Both the position numbers and the translations under genes were made by a program. From Rhytidiadelphus loreus (Eukaryota; Streptophyta; Bryopsida; Hypnales; Hylocomiaceae), in assembly GCA_947034895.1 (NCBI GenBank), contig OX344763.1, positions 2,978,501-3,042,500 of the forward strand: a DNA stretch of 64,000 bases. Reading direction: 5' to 3'. The notes under the pieces are model-generated. The model searched no databases, was not told where the DNA came from, and worked only from the letters and a program-made list of their open reading frames with translations. Of the stretch, positions 50,401 through 62,087 are shown one piece after another; the stretch's first letter is position 1, and each line of letters starts with the position of its first letter.

Positions 50401-50917
50401 AGGCTTTTGGCCACAACACGATTGGAGGATGACACGCGATGAAAATCCTCGTCGAACTTTCTTGGTCAATCCTATAGACATCATTCCTGAGGAAGAGGAT
50501 CCAGAACCATACTGTGGCCCCGCAAATGAAGCACCATTGGAAAGCTTCAATCCTTGGCTTGACATACGTCCAGGTTCATGGGTTCTTTTGAGACCTAAAG
50601 ATCCGGAAATCTGTGCTGTTTGGCAAGGAAGAGCATTGTCCACTGTATGCAGACTACAAGGAGATGCGAATTACGGAAAGTTCTTGCTTCAGTATTGGTG
50701 ACCGGATAACTCGGAAAGTACTTTGGAATTAAGATACCGCAATTGTTGGTACGGAAAATGGGTTGTTGAGAATAGTCCTCCGACTTGGTTGGATGCAACT
50801 TGCGTAGTTTATTCGAATTGGTCCAAGATTGTAGATCCAAAATCACGGACAATTCCTAAGAAAAGTAGAGAGGCTGCCTTAGTGAATTTGAATAGGGCAA
50901 ATGAGGTGGACCCTTAA
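47406..50917 (+). pseudogene. DUF7869-type transposon-like gene with five in-frame stops
   Basis: Two exons (47406-48812 and 48983-50917, GT-AG intron) share a continuous frame interrupted only by TAG 47823, TAA 48663, TAG 48783, TAA 48983 and TGA 50699; no frameshift was found over 3.3 kb. The first exon may start at the Met at 47541; the upstream residues are uncertain. Exon 2 carries a C-x2-C site (KCSVCDQL), IHDKMDTSK-x3-PRM, GMVAHGHGDGAYAHYTP-like text, QLDNSAKDNKNQYL and KHTHEDINAYFS. These three Asp-bearing blocks resemble the DUF7869 family, which I take to be an RNase H-like, transposase-type fold. The family's second Asp after HTHED is Asn here. Palindromic sites flank the gene and one lies in the intron (48850). 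Proposed role is DNA transposition in the nucleus; this copy is decayed unless stops are recoded. Confidence 0.65.
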
Positions 50918-50949
50918 CCATACTTCAGTTTCTTAAGTTTGTCTAAAGC

Positions 50950-51345
50950 CCTCTAGATGCATCCTTATTGTTAGCGCTTTGGGAAGTCCATCTGGATGTC
51001 CCCAGATGAATTCTCGTTCTCCACATACAAGGACAAACGAGCTTGTCATTGCTTTCATTTGTGAAAATGTAAAATTCTGTCAATTGATTGGCAACGCTTT
51101 GTTGGATGATGTTTAAATGTGATATTTGAAAGATTAATTTAGCATTCATGCAATGGATTTTTGCAATGCTGGTTCTTGCCATGCTGGTTTGCTTTTAGCA
51201 TCTATCATCTGGAGACCTCTCGATAGGTTTTGGGATGTACAGTGAGTATAAACAGAAATCCTTAGCCACATTACTTGCGTTGTGGAGATCTCCAAATAGG
51301 TACATAGGAAATGAGAAATCTCCAGATGCATAAGGGGACATCTGG
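50950..51345. repeat. Palindromic sites on the right flank of the DUF7869 gene
   Basis: CATCTGGATGTCCCCAGATG at 50989-51008 keeps the two-arm design of the left array. Further half-sites occur (CTCTAGATGC at 50951, TCTCCAGATG near 51317, CATCTGGGG near 51334). The placement on both sides of the gene suggests subterminal repeats of one element. No terminal inverted repeat was fixed. Confidence 0.6.
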
Positions 51346-51559
51346 GGATTTTAGCATTTTTTTAATTTTTGGACTCCTCCAAAGTCCCAAAGTAGTTAAA
51401 TGTGGCATGATGACTCTCTCACGCATAATAGTTTTTTCTTTGAAATCATCAAATGCGTTAATACCACTGCCAAGCAGCTAAGGTTATTATTTTTAGTCCA
51501 TAGAGCGCTCCATGAAGATGACAAATTAACAAGGTGTTTCGGGTTCCTAGTTTCTCATA

Positions 51560-53620
51560 CCCTAAGTTAGGATTGTTTCATGAAAACTAGTTCTCGTAAA
51601 TTGTTGTTTAGAAAGGTTGTTTTGACATTGTAGTGTCCTACCAACCAGCCCTTGCTTCCTACAACTACACTAACAGCTTTGAGCGTGTCCCATTTCACCA
51701 CAGGAGCAAAAATTTCGTTGAAGTCAATGTCGAATCTTTGCTCAATAATATCCTTGAACTACGAAGCATGCTTTGTAGCGCTCGCCTTGACCATTAATTC
51801 CAGGGCTTTTTCAGCAGATGCATCTGGCAGATATATGTGGCTTTCTGCCCTTCGGGTAGAGGTACTAAATGTCAAGTTTTCATTTTTGTGAATTATACTG
51901 TCAGTGTATCTCCTCGTCCATAGCTGCAACCGAGTTGGGATCTTTGGCAGCTTCATGGAAACTAAGATAAACTCCACTTCTAGGTTTGCAGCATAGTTTT
52001 TTTCTAATAACACAAAAGGCTTTGCAAACTCTGGAAGATCTGCACCTTGGTTATCCTAATGATCGGGGAGTGGAATGAGAGAAGGAATGGTTTGTGCTAC
52101 TGAAGGATCCTTGCTGCGGTGGGAGCCTGTGATCAAGTTGATTCCTGCAAGTGTTTACAATGGTGGGCTCTGGGTTGCAGACTCTGGGCTTCAGATATAT
52201 AGGGAACCTATCAAGCAATCTGTTGATAAAAATTGGATCAGCTGGAGAATTCGATGAGTTGATTTGGGTATGATCGACACGGAGATGATGTATTAATGTG
52301 CCTCTCTAAATGTGAAACCGATGTCTGGCTATCGGACTCCGGTGATGGTTGAGATTCTTGAGGAATCTGTTTTGGATGTTGTATCAGTACATGATACTGC
52401 CGATGTGTCTATTTCGGTTCTGATTTTCTAGGGAACTAGAAAGTTTTGTGTTGTTTCGAACGATAGAAATGAGGAGACTGATGAAGAGTCAATTTCTCAT
52501 TGATAACTACGTCACGAGATATAAGAATCGGATTCATTGGTAGTAGGGCAATAACATCTATATAATCCTTTTGTGGTTTTGTCCCACTTCATAAGCATAC
52601 ATGAAGATGTTTTTGGGTTTAGCTTATGCTGCTTATGTTTGGAAACATGAGCAAAGACTCTTGTACCAAAAAATATGGAGATGTGAGACATCTTGTTTAA
52701 GTTGAGAGAAAACTATTTTCAAAGTTTTGTCCAAGAATTTAGTAGGTCACCTATTGAGGAGATAACATGATGCTCTAATAGCTTTTGACCAACGATTCTT
52801 CGATAACAAACTTTGATGAGTGAAGCATGAAACTTCTTGTTCTAATGATGACCTTTTCTTATGTTTTGCTAAGCTAATTCTCTAAGGAGTGTATGGTTGT
52901 TAGAATTGGTGCACAATACCTTGAGATGAGCGAAAATCTCTAAATTGTGATGATGTGCATTCTCCACTGATGTTGCTCTTCAATATTTGGATTTGATATT
53001 TGGATTGTTTCTCTAATAATGCCTTGAATTTGCAAAATTCATCAAAAACTTGATCCTAGCTTGGTTTTGATAAATGATACCCATATCTTTTTGTTGTAGC
53101 TGCCAATAAAAGTTACAAAGTATTGAGCTCCATTATATGTAGTGGTGTTGATGGGACCACACATGTTGGTGTGAACTATGTATAGAGGTTTCAATACTTT
53201 CGATTGACTCTTTAATATTTCTTCTTGCTTTGTTTGCCACTTTGGCAATTGTCATGGATATAATCAATGTGTGCCCAAATTGGTAAGCCCATAACCAAAT
53301 TCTGATGGGAGTGCTTGTGTAACATTTGTTTGGAAATTTAAATGTCCAAGTTTGTGATGTCGGAGGCCCATAGTAGGACCTTTGAGAAATGATCTGATGT
53401 TTGTAAGTTGCAAACTTCAACTTCAACATGTTTGATTGTCTCCGCTTGCAGCTTATATAGACAACTTTGCAATGAAGGTGTTGGGTCTTTCCTAATTATA
53501 GCCCTCTGGTATTGGTGTTTCTCATTGTGGAATTGCATGTCAAAAATTCTAACAATCAAATGGGAAATTTCGTTAACATGGTAGTATTTTGTATGCCATT
53601 TCTCATTCATTTCCTTCTTT
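51560..53620 (-). pseudogene. Decayed Ty1/copia pol remnant
   Basis: Read on the minus strand from right to left there is a gag-pre-integrase-like region (near 53340-53430), an integrase start (HTNMCGPINTTTYNGAQYFV then FIGSYNKKIWVSF, near 53050-53190) and, after many stops and shifts, a reverse-transcriptase start (YKACFVVQGY at about 51770, DFNEIFAPVVKWDTLKA, then YNVKTTFLNN). These match the copia order integrase then reverse transcriptase. Numerous frameshifts and stops make it a pseudogene. Long terminal repeats were not identified. Confidence 0.75.
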
Positions 53621-55017
53621 CCAAGTCAATTTTGTTAAATTGGCATATTTCTACAAATTTGGCACTTTAACGTTTAGATTGAACGTCCTAAAATCTGTAC
53701 CAGTTCTAGACTTTAGAGCTTTGTGCAGATGAATCACAATTTTAGGTAGTATAACTTTTTAATTGGGTGCTTGGATCAAAAGTTATACTACCTCTAAAAG
53801 TCTGAGCACTTCATGAGTCATTAGAAAAAATATCAGCCCTGTGGGAGGCCGCGGGTTCAAGATATGGAAAGGACCCCAAGAAAATAGCAACCACCAACAA
53901 CCCGTGATGTCATAACCCAAGGAACCCGTGATCAATGAGGGCACAAATACTGCCAAGGTGGTTGCGGGAAGTGATCTTGGAAAGCGCCTCTGGCGCATGA
54001 ACTGTTGATATTGAATCTTGAGTATGTACAGTTGTCGCACTTGGCCTTTTTCAATACACTGTTGTTCATTCGTTGAAAAAACTCTGTTGAACTCTGTTTG
54101 CTAGGGTTTTTCACCGAGTGTGTCTCTACAAGGGTTTTGTATTTGTTGCCCTCAAGGGTTTTGTGGTGCTAATTCATTGACGAGTCAAGATACGTGCCAA
54201 GTTAGTATTTTTTGGACAAGAATGCAGATTCTGGTGGCGGAGATCCATTCTTTCCTTTGCAGAGATGATTTGGAACCACAATGGTGGAGGCTCTGAGCAT
54301 ATTACCGAGTAAAGAAAAGAGACTGATGCCAACTGATGAATACCATCAACAATTAGGGTACTACTGTAGTAGTACCTCCGTTTCAAGTTTCACGACGATG
54401 TTTTGAGTCCATTTTTAATGTTTGATTTGTGTGAGATTTTAGGTTTGCAAACCTCGGTTTTGACATGATTAGATCCTGATATTTCCGCTTGCTAATGGTG
54501 TGAAGTCTTGGTTGACAATTACGAACTTGTGTGCAGCTTACTACAAATCTACATGTATTCAACAATTACAAATTACTGGAGTTTTCATCAACAATTGATG
54601 TCTTCAGAGGGTTCTCAAACACTGTAAGTAGATCTTCATTTGCCCTTAGTTTTTCAGCTCTTGAAGTTTTAATTGCATAATTAAGTGATATTGCATAATT
54701 CAATAATATTTAGTTATGTTATGTTTCCATTTGTGTGGTTATTGAATTGGATGTGAAAGAGAAACGCAACAGGTTTATTCCTAAGGTCTTAAATATACAT
54801 TAGATGATTGCTATATTCAACTATACGACACCACAATCCTCTCTTGTTGCTTTCATTGCCTTATGGCGCATTCTAGATGGAAAAGACTAATGTCTAAAGT
54901 GATAATCCTCGTCACTCTTTGTGGTACATGCTCGGGTGTGTGGTGGAGTCTTGCTTTGTTGAGCTTGCGGAGGATTTGGTGACAAGGCACGATCTGTATT
55001 GATTTTGGTAAGGCAAG
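53621..55017. other. Spacer, no gene supported
   Basis: Short frames show no domains. The stretch may include the left end of a transposon carrying the gene at 55018. Confidence 0.35.
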
Positions 55018-56432
55018 ATGCGGCCTAGGAGTGAAATTCAGAGTGTTATTCTTTATACACAAAAAACAGAAGATGGTGACTACATTCCAAGGAGAGTTGA
55101 AGTGAATTCATGGGTTGCATTATATCCAGGGAAGAAGGGTGGTCATTCCAAAGATTCAAAGAAGTATGGTATTTGTACCATTGCTGGTGCATACAAAGCA
55201 AAAGTATTGGAATTTCAATTGAGAGGAAATACAATTTTTGCTGTGAAGGTGAGCCATGCATATATGCATCGGCAGCTTCAACTTGATCCCACTGCCCCAA
55301 CATTATACGCAGCTTGCAATTGTGAGTATTTCATAAGCTTATCTTTAATTATTTCTATTTTAATAGTAAGCACATTTGATCCAAATGTTGTCAATAATTG
55401 AGTTTACATTTGATTGCAGATTTGTACCCAACCATGCATGAAGATCGGATAGACATCCTTAGTATAATGGAACCAATTTGCGTTGTCCATGCTGAGATTG
55501 GGGAAGCTACAAGAGGTGATCGCAGTCACAAAGAACTACAAGATGATTCTATCTTCTTTTATAACGCATCCTATCATCTTGTCCAAGGGGGCTATGGTCG
55601 TGTGGAACCTATTCCACTACCTGATTTCAATGACCCCGCTTGGTCCTTACCTGACATGGCAACTAGCGAATCTTTTAGAGCTCGTTTGAGAGATGACTTT
55701 AGAATGTCTATGAAACCAAATACTGGTAGCAAGGCGACTCACCTTAGTTGGTTCATGCCCATTGGAGTCATGGTGGACTTATTTGCATGTGCCCCTAATA
55801 TACATGAAACCCGTACCTTTTTCTTCTTCAAAGAGATGTCTCAAGGCTTGTTAGACTCTCTAATGGATCAAGGGTGGAATGAAAAGGGATCATTGGGGGC
55901 TGACCTTATAAAATGTCAAGTCGATCAAGAGACATTGCGATTCAAGTACCATATTGGTAGATCAACCTTGTATGCCAATTTCCAGTACAATAGGTGGAGG
56001 TTTATTGAAGGACAATGGCAACAAGTTGATCAGAGTCTAGCTATTGAAGTTGTAAAGGTCAATTGTGAAATGGGTGAATGGAAGCATCACTTGGAAGTAG
56101 GACATAGTTGGAATTTAGACTCTATTCGGAGTGAGATTTTAATGATACTACCAGAAGCAATTGACTTTACTATGTTTATAGTGCAAGATGGACAACCCTA
56201 TGAAAAGGTATCAATTATTTCTTAACCAAACTTTTCTTTTGTCACTGTTTGTTGATAAGAACATTGGGATTTGTATAGTTACTCTTTGTATTATGCCCAA
56301 TAGTTTTTCAATACAAAAATATTTGACTATTACTTATTATTGTTTCAGGTGAACAGAAGAAATGAAAAAAATAAAATTGCAGGAGATGTATTACCCCCAC
56401 GAAGACTACAACTTATTCCAGATCTGATGTGA
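55018..56432 (+). CDS. Gene E: three-exon gene of unknown function, intact
   Basis: Exons 55018-55321, 55420-56207 and 56349-56432 join at GT-AG sites to an unbroken 391-residue frame. I do not recognise the family. The N-terminal part (VNSWVALYPGKKGGHSK then KYGICTIAGAYKAKVLEFQL) looks like a small beta-rich domain. The middle is rich in aromatic and acidic residues (DFNDPAWSLPDMAT; KATHLSWFMPIGVMVDLF; FQYNRWRFIEGQW). The C-terminus is basic (VNRRNEKNK, PPRRLQLIPDLM). No signal peptide, membrane segment or zinc finger is seen. It is convergent with a broken DDE-like transposase gene at 62.1-58.8 kb, so it may be the second protein of one DNA transposon. A low-copy host gene cannot be ruled out. 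The start codon is the first Met of the frame; an upstream exon is possible. Confidence 0.6.
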
Positions 56433-57589
56433 AATAGTTATGCAGTATCAATTGCTTTTGTTTCAGCTCCTGCATGGTGATTTGGGAGTTCCATTGGATG
56501 AAGTATTCATGGTAATCCTGGCACAAGTTGAACCACCCAAGCTCATGCCGCATCTTCCAGTTTCCTTTTTCGTTCAAAAATATGTTGGTCCGCATGGTGT
56601 ACTTTTGCCGATGTTGGTCATGTAGAAAGGAATCGACTAATAAACTCCATGCAAATCATTCCTCCATGTGCCTAGTGCCTCAGATTCATTTCTGGCCTCG
56701 GATTCATTCTATGTGCAAATCTTCAATTGGCCCAGTCCTTCAGATTCATTTCTTGTCTTTAGAGGTTAAATATTGTAGAGTAACGCCTACTGCCAAAAGT
56801 GATGAGCAAGAAAAGACTCTGTTCCAAGTTCCCACAGGTCAAGATCATTCCCACAGTGTGTACAAATCATAAATAAATCAAATTCATTATTTGTACACAT
56901 ATTTCTCATTTCATGGCAAAAGATAACTAAAATCGCTCCATCTGATACAAGGCGCAAGTTGCAGACAAAATCCATATCAACTGTCAAAAGGGTAGATGTG
57001 CGTATTCAAAAATCATTGTTTGTTAGTGACAGAATTCCTGTGACGAAGTATTGTTAGATAGCATTGATCACAAAATTTGGCTAAGCTAATGCTGAGGTAT
57101 CAGGAAGGGGATCATAAAACTTAGCCATCAAAATTGTTCTCTTGCCTTCAATGTTATGTGTCCTATTGAATCGTTTAGCTTGATATTGATTTCACGATTG
57201 GGTCATTCGTATTCCATACATGCATCCGAGACAAAGGTCGTTGTGTGTCTTCAGCAACAACCCTTTTCCTGCCTTTCGCCTTTGTATTTCGTTTGAGATG
57301 ATCTTAGAGGTGATAACTGATCATCAACCAATGTTCATCAATCAACGCTTTTGTGTTCCGTGCTCAGATATTTGCTGCCTGATCATGTGGGCCCTTGCCA
57401 CCTCGTCAGTTTCGTTGCAATAGGTCGAAAGTTTCCTGCAACGAGTCTTCCTGCGACAAATGTGCAATTCCAGAAACATCTAAGTATGCAAGAAGATTGC
57501 AGGTTTCATGCAGAAGATTGCCATTGTCTAGAAGAGTGTTAGTTTTCAAGCCTTGGTTCAGTATCCAGGTACGTTCGTGTCCTGCGTGA
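56433..57589. other. Spacer, no gene supported
   Basis: Several overlapping frames on both strands lack recognisable features. Nothing could be assigned. Confidence 0.35.
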
Positions 57590-57785
57590 TCCGTTGATGA
57601 TCTAGGAGTCCTGCGTGATTTGGGAGTCTGGGAGTCTTGCGTGATCTGGGAGTTCTGCGATGATCCGTCGAGGATCTGGGAGTCCTGCGATGATCCGTCG
57701 ATGATCTGGGAGTCCTGCTGATCTGGGAATCTTGCGTGATCTGGGAGTCCTATGTGATCCGTCGATGATCTGGATGATCTGGGCG
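57590..57785. repeat. GATCTGGGAGTCCTGCG minisatellite
   Basis: Irregular units built from GATCTGGGAGTCCTGCG and TGATCCGTCGATGATCTGGG repeat about every 20-30 bp. A minus-strand open frame across it (57602-57940) is a by-product. Confidence 0.8.
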
Positions 57786-57865
57786 TTTTTCAAGGGCAAA
57801 GCGGCGCACTTGCAAACTGTAAGTATTCTAGACAACGACAAGCTTCTCGTAACGGACGCAGCTAC

Positions 57866-58018
57866 CACTACAAGAAAATGGGGGTATAAATGACTTGTCC
57901 ACAATGACTCCATCGACAACAATGACTGCAAATTAGTCATTTTGCAGTCACTTTGAAGTCATTATTGTCAGTGGAGTCATTGTGGACAAGTCATTTATAC
58001 CCCCATTTTCTTGTAGTG
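57866..58018 (+). mobile_element. CACTA-type foldback MITE, 153 bp
   Basis: The element starts CACTACAAGAAAATGGGGGT and ends with its exact inverse. The arms are identical for about 47 bp and then nearly complementary to the centre, so the whole unit folds back. A 3-bp target duplication TAC flanks it (57863-57865 and 58019-58021). CACTACAAGAAA ends with a 3-bp duplication are the signature of plant CACTA (En/Spm) elements. It has no coding capacity. Confidence 0.95.
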
Positions 58019-58021
58019 TAC

Positions 58022-58840
58022 TGCCCCCACGGACACCAACATCGATTTTGCAGTTGGAGATGTGTTTTTCTTCCCGGGAATATTTAACTTCTAAATGTTT
58101 CTGAATTTCTGCATCAGTTTCAGTTTGTTCTTGAAACACTTAGAAACCTCTAAATATTTCTGAATATTTAACCTCTAAAATGTTTTTGAATATTTAGCCT
58201 TTGAGGGAAACACTAATGTGGAGGCCGCTATGTTCGGGGACCCAAGTTTGAAACTTAAGTCGATTCATGAGTGTAAAAGACTCACACATTAGCTTAACCA
58301 CAAAGACTCGAACTCATTGGAAGGGTGGAACAATCTTCAGTTGTTGTCTTGGAATTTATAAAAAAGCTCTACATCAATGAAATATTGGCACAAACTATAA
58401 TTTATGTATCTAATCCTTGTGAAGGATATGAGTACAATCCTGAGTGAAGATACTACTGAGTCATCTCATAAAACATCCTGAAATTATATTACTTAGAGAA
58501 TTTGCAACTAAGTGAAGTCCTACTTAATGGGACCACAACGTAGCAAATGAATTGAGAAATATAGGCAATAAAAGTGATCACCTTGGCCACTATTGGTGAT
58601 TGAAATGCCCGATATTGCCCATTCTCCATCATTGCTTATTCTAGATTTGATCTAATACAGTTATGCAATATCAGTTGATTCAGTGTCCAAGACTTCCGAT
58701 TCAGCTCTTACATGGTTTTCTTGAGGTATCCACTTCAATCCAATACGGTGATACTTTTGACGCCACAAGTCGCTATGAGCTTTAGCTGATGAAGCAAGTG
58801 ACACTTCCCTTCTCTTTTCGATCTTTGCCTCTACTGTAAG
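58022..58840. other. Spacer with a duplicated gene-D fragment
   Basis: On the minus strand at 58095-58135 the words encoding QEQTETDAEIQKH closely copy a stretch of gene D at 58865-58905 (REQTETDEEIQSH), so part of the gene D tail has been duplicated. A tRNA-like stretch near 58195-58315 is too weak to call. Confidence 0.4.
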
Positions 58841-61800
58841 CTACTTTTTAGTTTCATGACTCTGAATTTCTTCATCAGTTTCAGTCTGTTCTCGAAATCG
58901 GTGTTGGATAATACGATACCAATGTTGATACGTTTGGAGTAGTGGACTTTTGATTGATTTCCCACCTCCATGTTGTGTATGACGCTGGTATGCGGCTTTG
59001 GCAGCATAGTGAGAATGTTCCATATCTTGCATAGACCAAACGGACAAACTACCGTATTTTTCAATGAACCAAGGTCCATGTTTTATGAAAGAATGTTGCA
59101 TTCATAGAATAATAGATTTAGATCAATTAGGGAGAAATCATTTAGTTCTAATGAACAACAAATTCAGTTCATTGAAAAATGAAGAAAGGATTGTAAAAAT
59201 GAACTTACAATGTAATGCGTGACTTGATGTTCACCAAAGGCTTTAATGTAATCTACTAATCTTTGCCCCATTGATCAACCAATGGTTTGAATTCCTTTAT
59301 TTGATCCTCAGACAACTTCAGACCATGAAAGTAAGGTCTGAGCTTATCTAAACCAAACCAACCATCCGCTTTAGCTCTTTTGTTCCCTCCAGAGTCCATG
59401 AAATTTTTTTCAGCAGCTACAACATCTGTGTATAGCTTTGGTGATCCTCCAGGAAGTGTAGATGGAATGAATAGGCGAGCGGCATGTGCACCGTTAAATG
59501 AAGGTTTGCTTGGAACATTATTATGTTTACCTGACAATTGTTCATCTCTAAAAATGATGACGTTCCCACCATGTGCACCAATTGAGGAAATCAATTGTTG
59601 CATTTCTATCGTGGTTGCTTCTTTAAGTTTCTTGTCTCTGATAGTCCAAATAAATTGAAAGTGCATATGCACTATCTTCTCCACAATTCGGTTGAATGCA
59701 TGAAGAGTACATAAATGCACTCTATCCATTGGTATTTGTAGAATAGACTTCCAACGTTCTTGAGCTACCACTCCAATGATAGGTTTGGAATGGTGCCGTG
59801 TTGAAAATAAACCGCCAGCCCAACTTTGAGGTCGTTTAGAAAACATTGCTGCAACTTCTTCTGCACTTGCAGTCACTGTTTTAGAGCATTCTTGTAGGCA
59901 ATAGATGCATCTTTGTGAAGCACATGCACCATGTGGTAAACCATACATGCACTTTATGGACTTCATGTCACCTGAAAGATGCCATTCAACATTAAAATCT
60001 CCAACTCTAGGTACGTGCAACTTTTGGCCTCTTTCTTAAGCAGAGATTAGTGCTGGAATTCGTGTTTGCTTGAATACCCAGTCTAATATCTCATAGCTCT
60101 CCTTTGGAATTTGGAAGCAGCCTATAGGCCAGATTTCTCTTTCAGACTGGACAACAATGAATTGAGGGCTTTCTTTGGTAATTTTGGTGTTGAGGGCTCT
60201 ATTCATGAATGTTATGCTGACCCTCTCCAGTTTTGGGGCATGAACAATTTCAGACTCATCAAGCTTTATACAAAACTTAAGAGGTTCCCCAACCAACTCT
60301 GAAAGTTACCAATAAACATTGGATATGAGAAACTACTATTACGAACTTCAATATGACCTTGAGCCAGGTCAATGAGATTCAATTCATTTTTTAAAGGTGA
60401 GCAAATTAGATAAGTTTCACAATATTGGAATGGAAATCAATATTTCCAGAAGTTTTGACGAATCTCATTCTTTTGAAGAAGTCTAACAAATATTTTTTTA
60501 CAAACGTAGCAATCTAAATCTCTTATGCTCTTATGCTCTTATGCTCTACAGAGGATTCCAAGCATGTCAAAGCAACAATATATTTATGATCATTATCAAT
60601 GCTCATATAGGGCTACATGAGATTTATAAGGTTCAATGAGAATCTGAGATATATTCACATACCTTCGGGAGTGATGCGATACAATTGGACCATTGTTCTT
60701 TGTACATGTTCTACATCAACAAAGAAAGAATTATGTTCTGTCAATTTGATATGAACAGGATCTTTCTTTTTTGATCCTCTTCTCGATTGGAATTCAACCT
60801 CTGAATTGAGGGAGTAATAGTCGCCAATAAAGTCAACTAACTTTGCATTTAATTCTCTGCGCAAAATTGAAACATGGTACGGTTTTGGAAGACAACTGAT
60901 ACGCAAACCCCTTCCGGCTGTTTTTGCACCACCTTTCATTTGTTTGTAGACTGCAGCATATCCATTTTGAGTAATACCTGATCTATCGCATGTTCCCAAA
61001 ATTTGAGGAACACCTACTGACTCTCCAATTTTGTCAAGGTATGTATTAGTTAAATCTATTCCAACAGATTTTAAGGCAGGTGTCTCAAGCATGGATTTAA
61101 CTTCTCTTTTGGAAAAGATTTTGGCCAAGAATTTTCCAGATTCATATTGTTGCTCTTTTGTACCGTGGAGTCTTTTCTTTGTGTGGTTGAGTGCATTTCT
61201 TGCTTGTATCTCTTGAACAGTGGTTGGTGCTAAGATTGAACGAGTGAGTCTTCGCATCGCCTTTGCTTGGCCTCCAGTTTGTGATAGCATCGACAAATCT
61301 CGACGTTTTCTAATGTATTTACGATAACCATATGGAGTTGACTATAGTTTATCATATTTACTTTGCAGCTTTGACAAACTTTTTAGAGTTCCTTCATGCT
61401 CTAATTTGAGTGTTGTAATGTCAGCTATGCGAGTCTGATCTAGTAATTGGATTTTTTCAGCGTGCTCTCTGGTAGTCTGGTCATCAGGTCTATATCCAAC
61501 TCTAAAGCAATCTCTGCTTGCATGCTTTCTTCAAGCTCTTTTTGGAGTTTAGCTAACTCCTTGACGTGCTTTTCTTTTACACAGTTTAAGTCATTTTGAA
61601 CTAAAATAATCTCAGATTGTAATCTCTCAACTTGTCCCTGGGACAATTTTGATTCTGTCAGAAGTCTATTGTTCATTTCCCGTATTCTCTCAAGCTCATT
61701 GTGTTGTTGCAATAATGAAGACCTCAAGTCCTCAATATGTTGCCTCATTTTCTTGTTTTCTGAAACAATTCTTTCTCTCTACAAGTCAAGCTGTGATTGT

Positions 61801-62087
61801 CTGGAATTTAATAAGCTCTGTGTGTATCCTAGAAGTCCATTCTCTCCCTCACCGACAAACTCTAATAAGCTTTTTACATCTGTAAACCTTGGCCGCTTCC
61901 CGAATGAATCTATTGGGTATATCAAACCATCAACCCACAAGTCAAGATTTGTATCACCAGCTTTACGCTTCTCAGAAAAACTAGATTTGGGCGTTTGCTC
62001 ATGAAGCATGTGACCATGCAAAATTAGTGGACGGTACTTGCCACTAATTGATACCTGAACCTTATAAGGCGGTACGTTGGAATCCAT
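58841..62087 (-). pseudogene. Gene D: DDE-like transposase of unassigned DNA transposon, broken
   Basis: The ATG at 62087 starts a frame that runs, with exons 62087-60663, 60298-59209 and about 59105-58841, through TAG 61779, TAG 61342 and TAA 60036, plus frameshifts near 61470 and 59265. The N-terminal 100 residues are unassigned. A long coiled coil follows (61750-61350), then a basic region (STPYGYRKYIRKRRDLS). The core includes FCIKLDESEIVH, HLSGDMKSIKCMYGL with a nearby CIYC, HLCTLHAFNRIVEKI, and in the last exon EKYGSLSVWSMQDMEHSHYA. The Asp in IKLDE, the Asp in SGDMK and the Glu in QDMEH are plausible DDE residues of an RNase H-fold transposase; this is inference, and I cannot name the superfamily. 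The gene is convergent with gene E. Confidence 0.6.

Noticed and set aside
58195..58315. Possible tRNA-derived SINE on the minus strand
   Set aside because: The A- and B-box matches are too loose, and no tail or target duplication was seen.
60111..60302. Plus-strand frame inside gene D exon 2
   Set aside because: Antisense shadow of the DDE-like coding exon.
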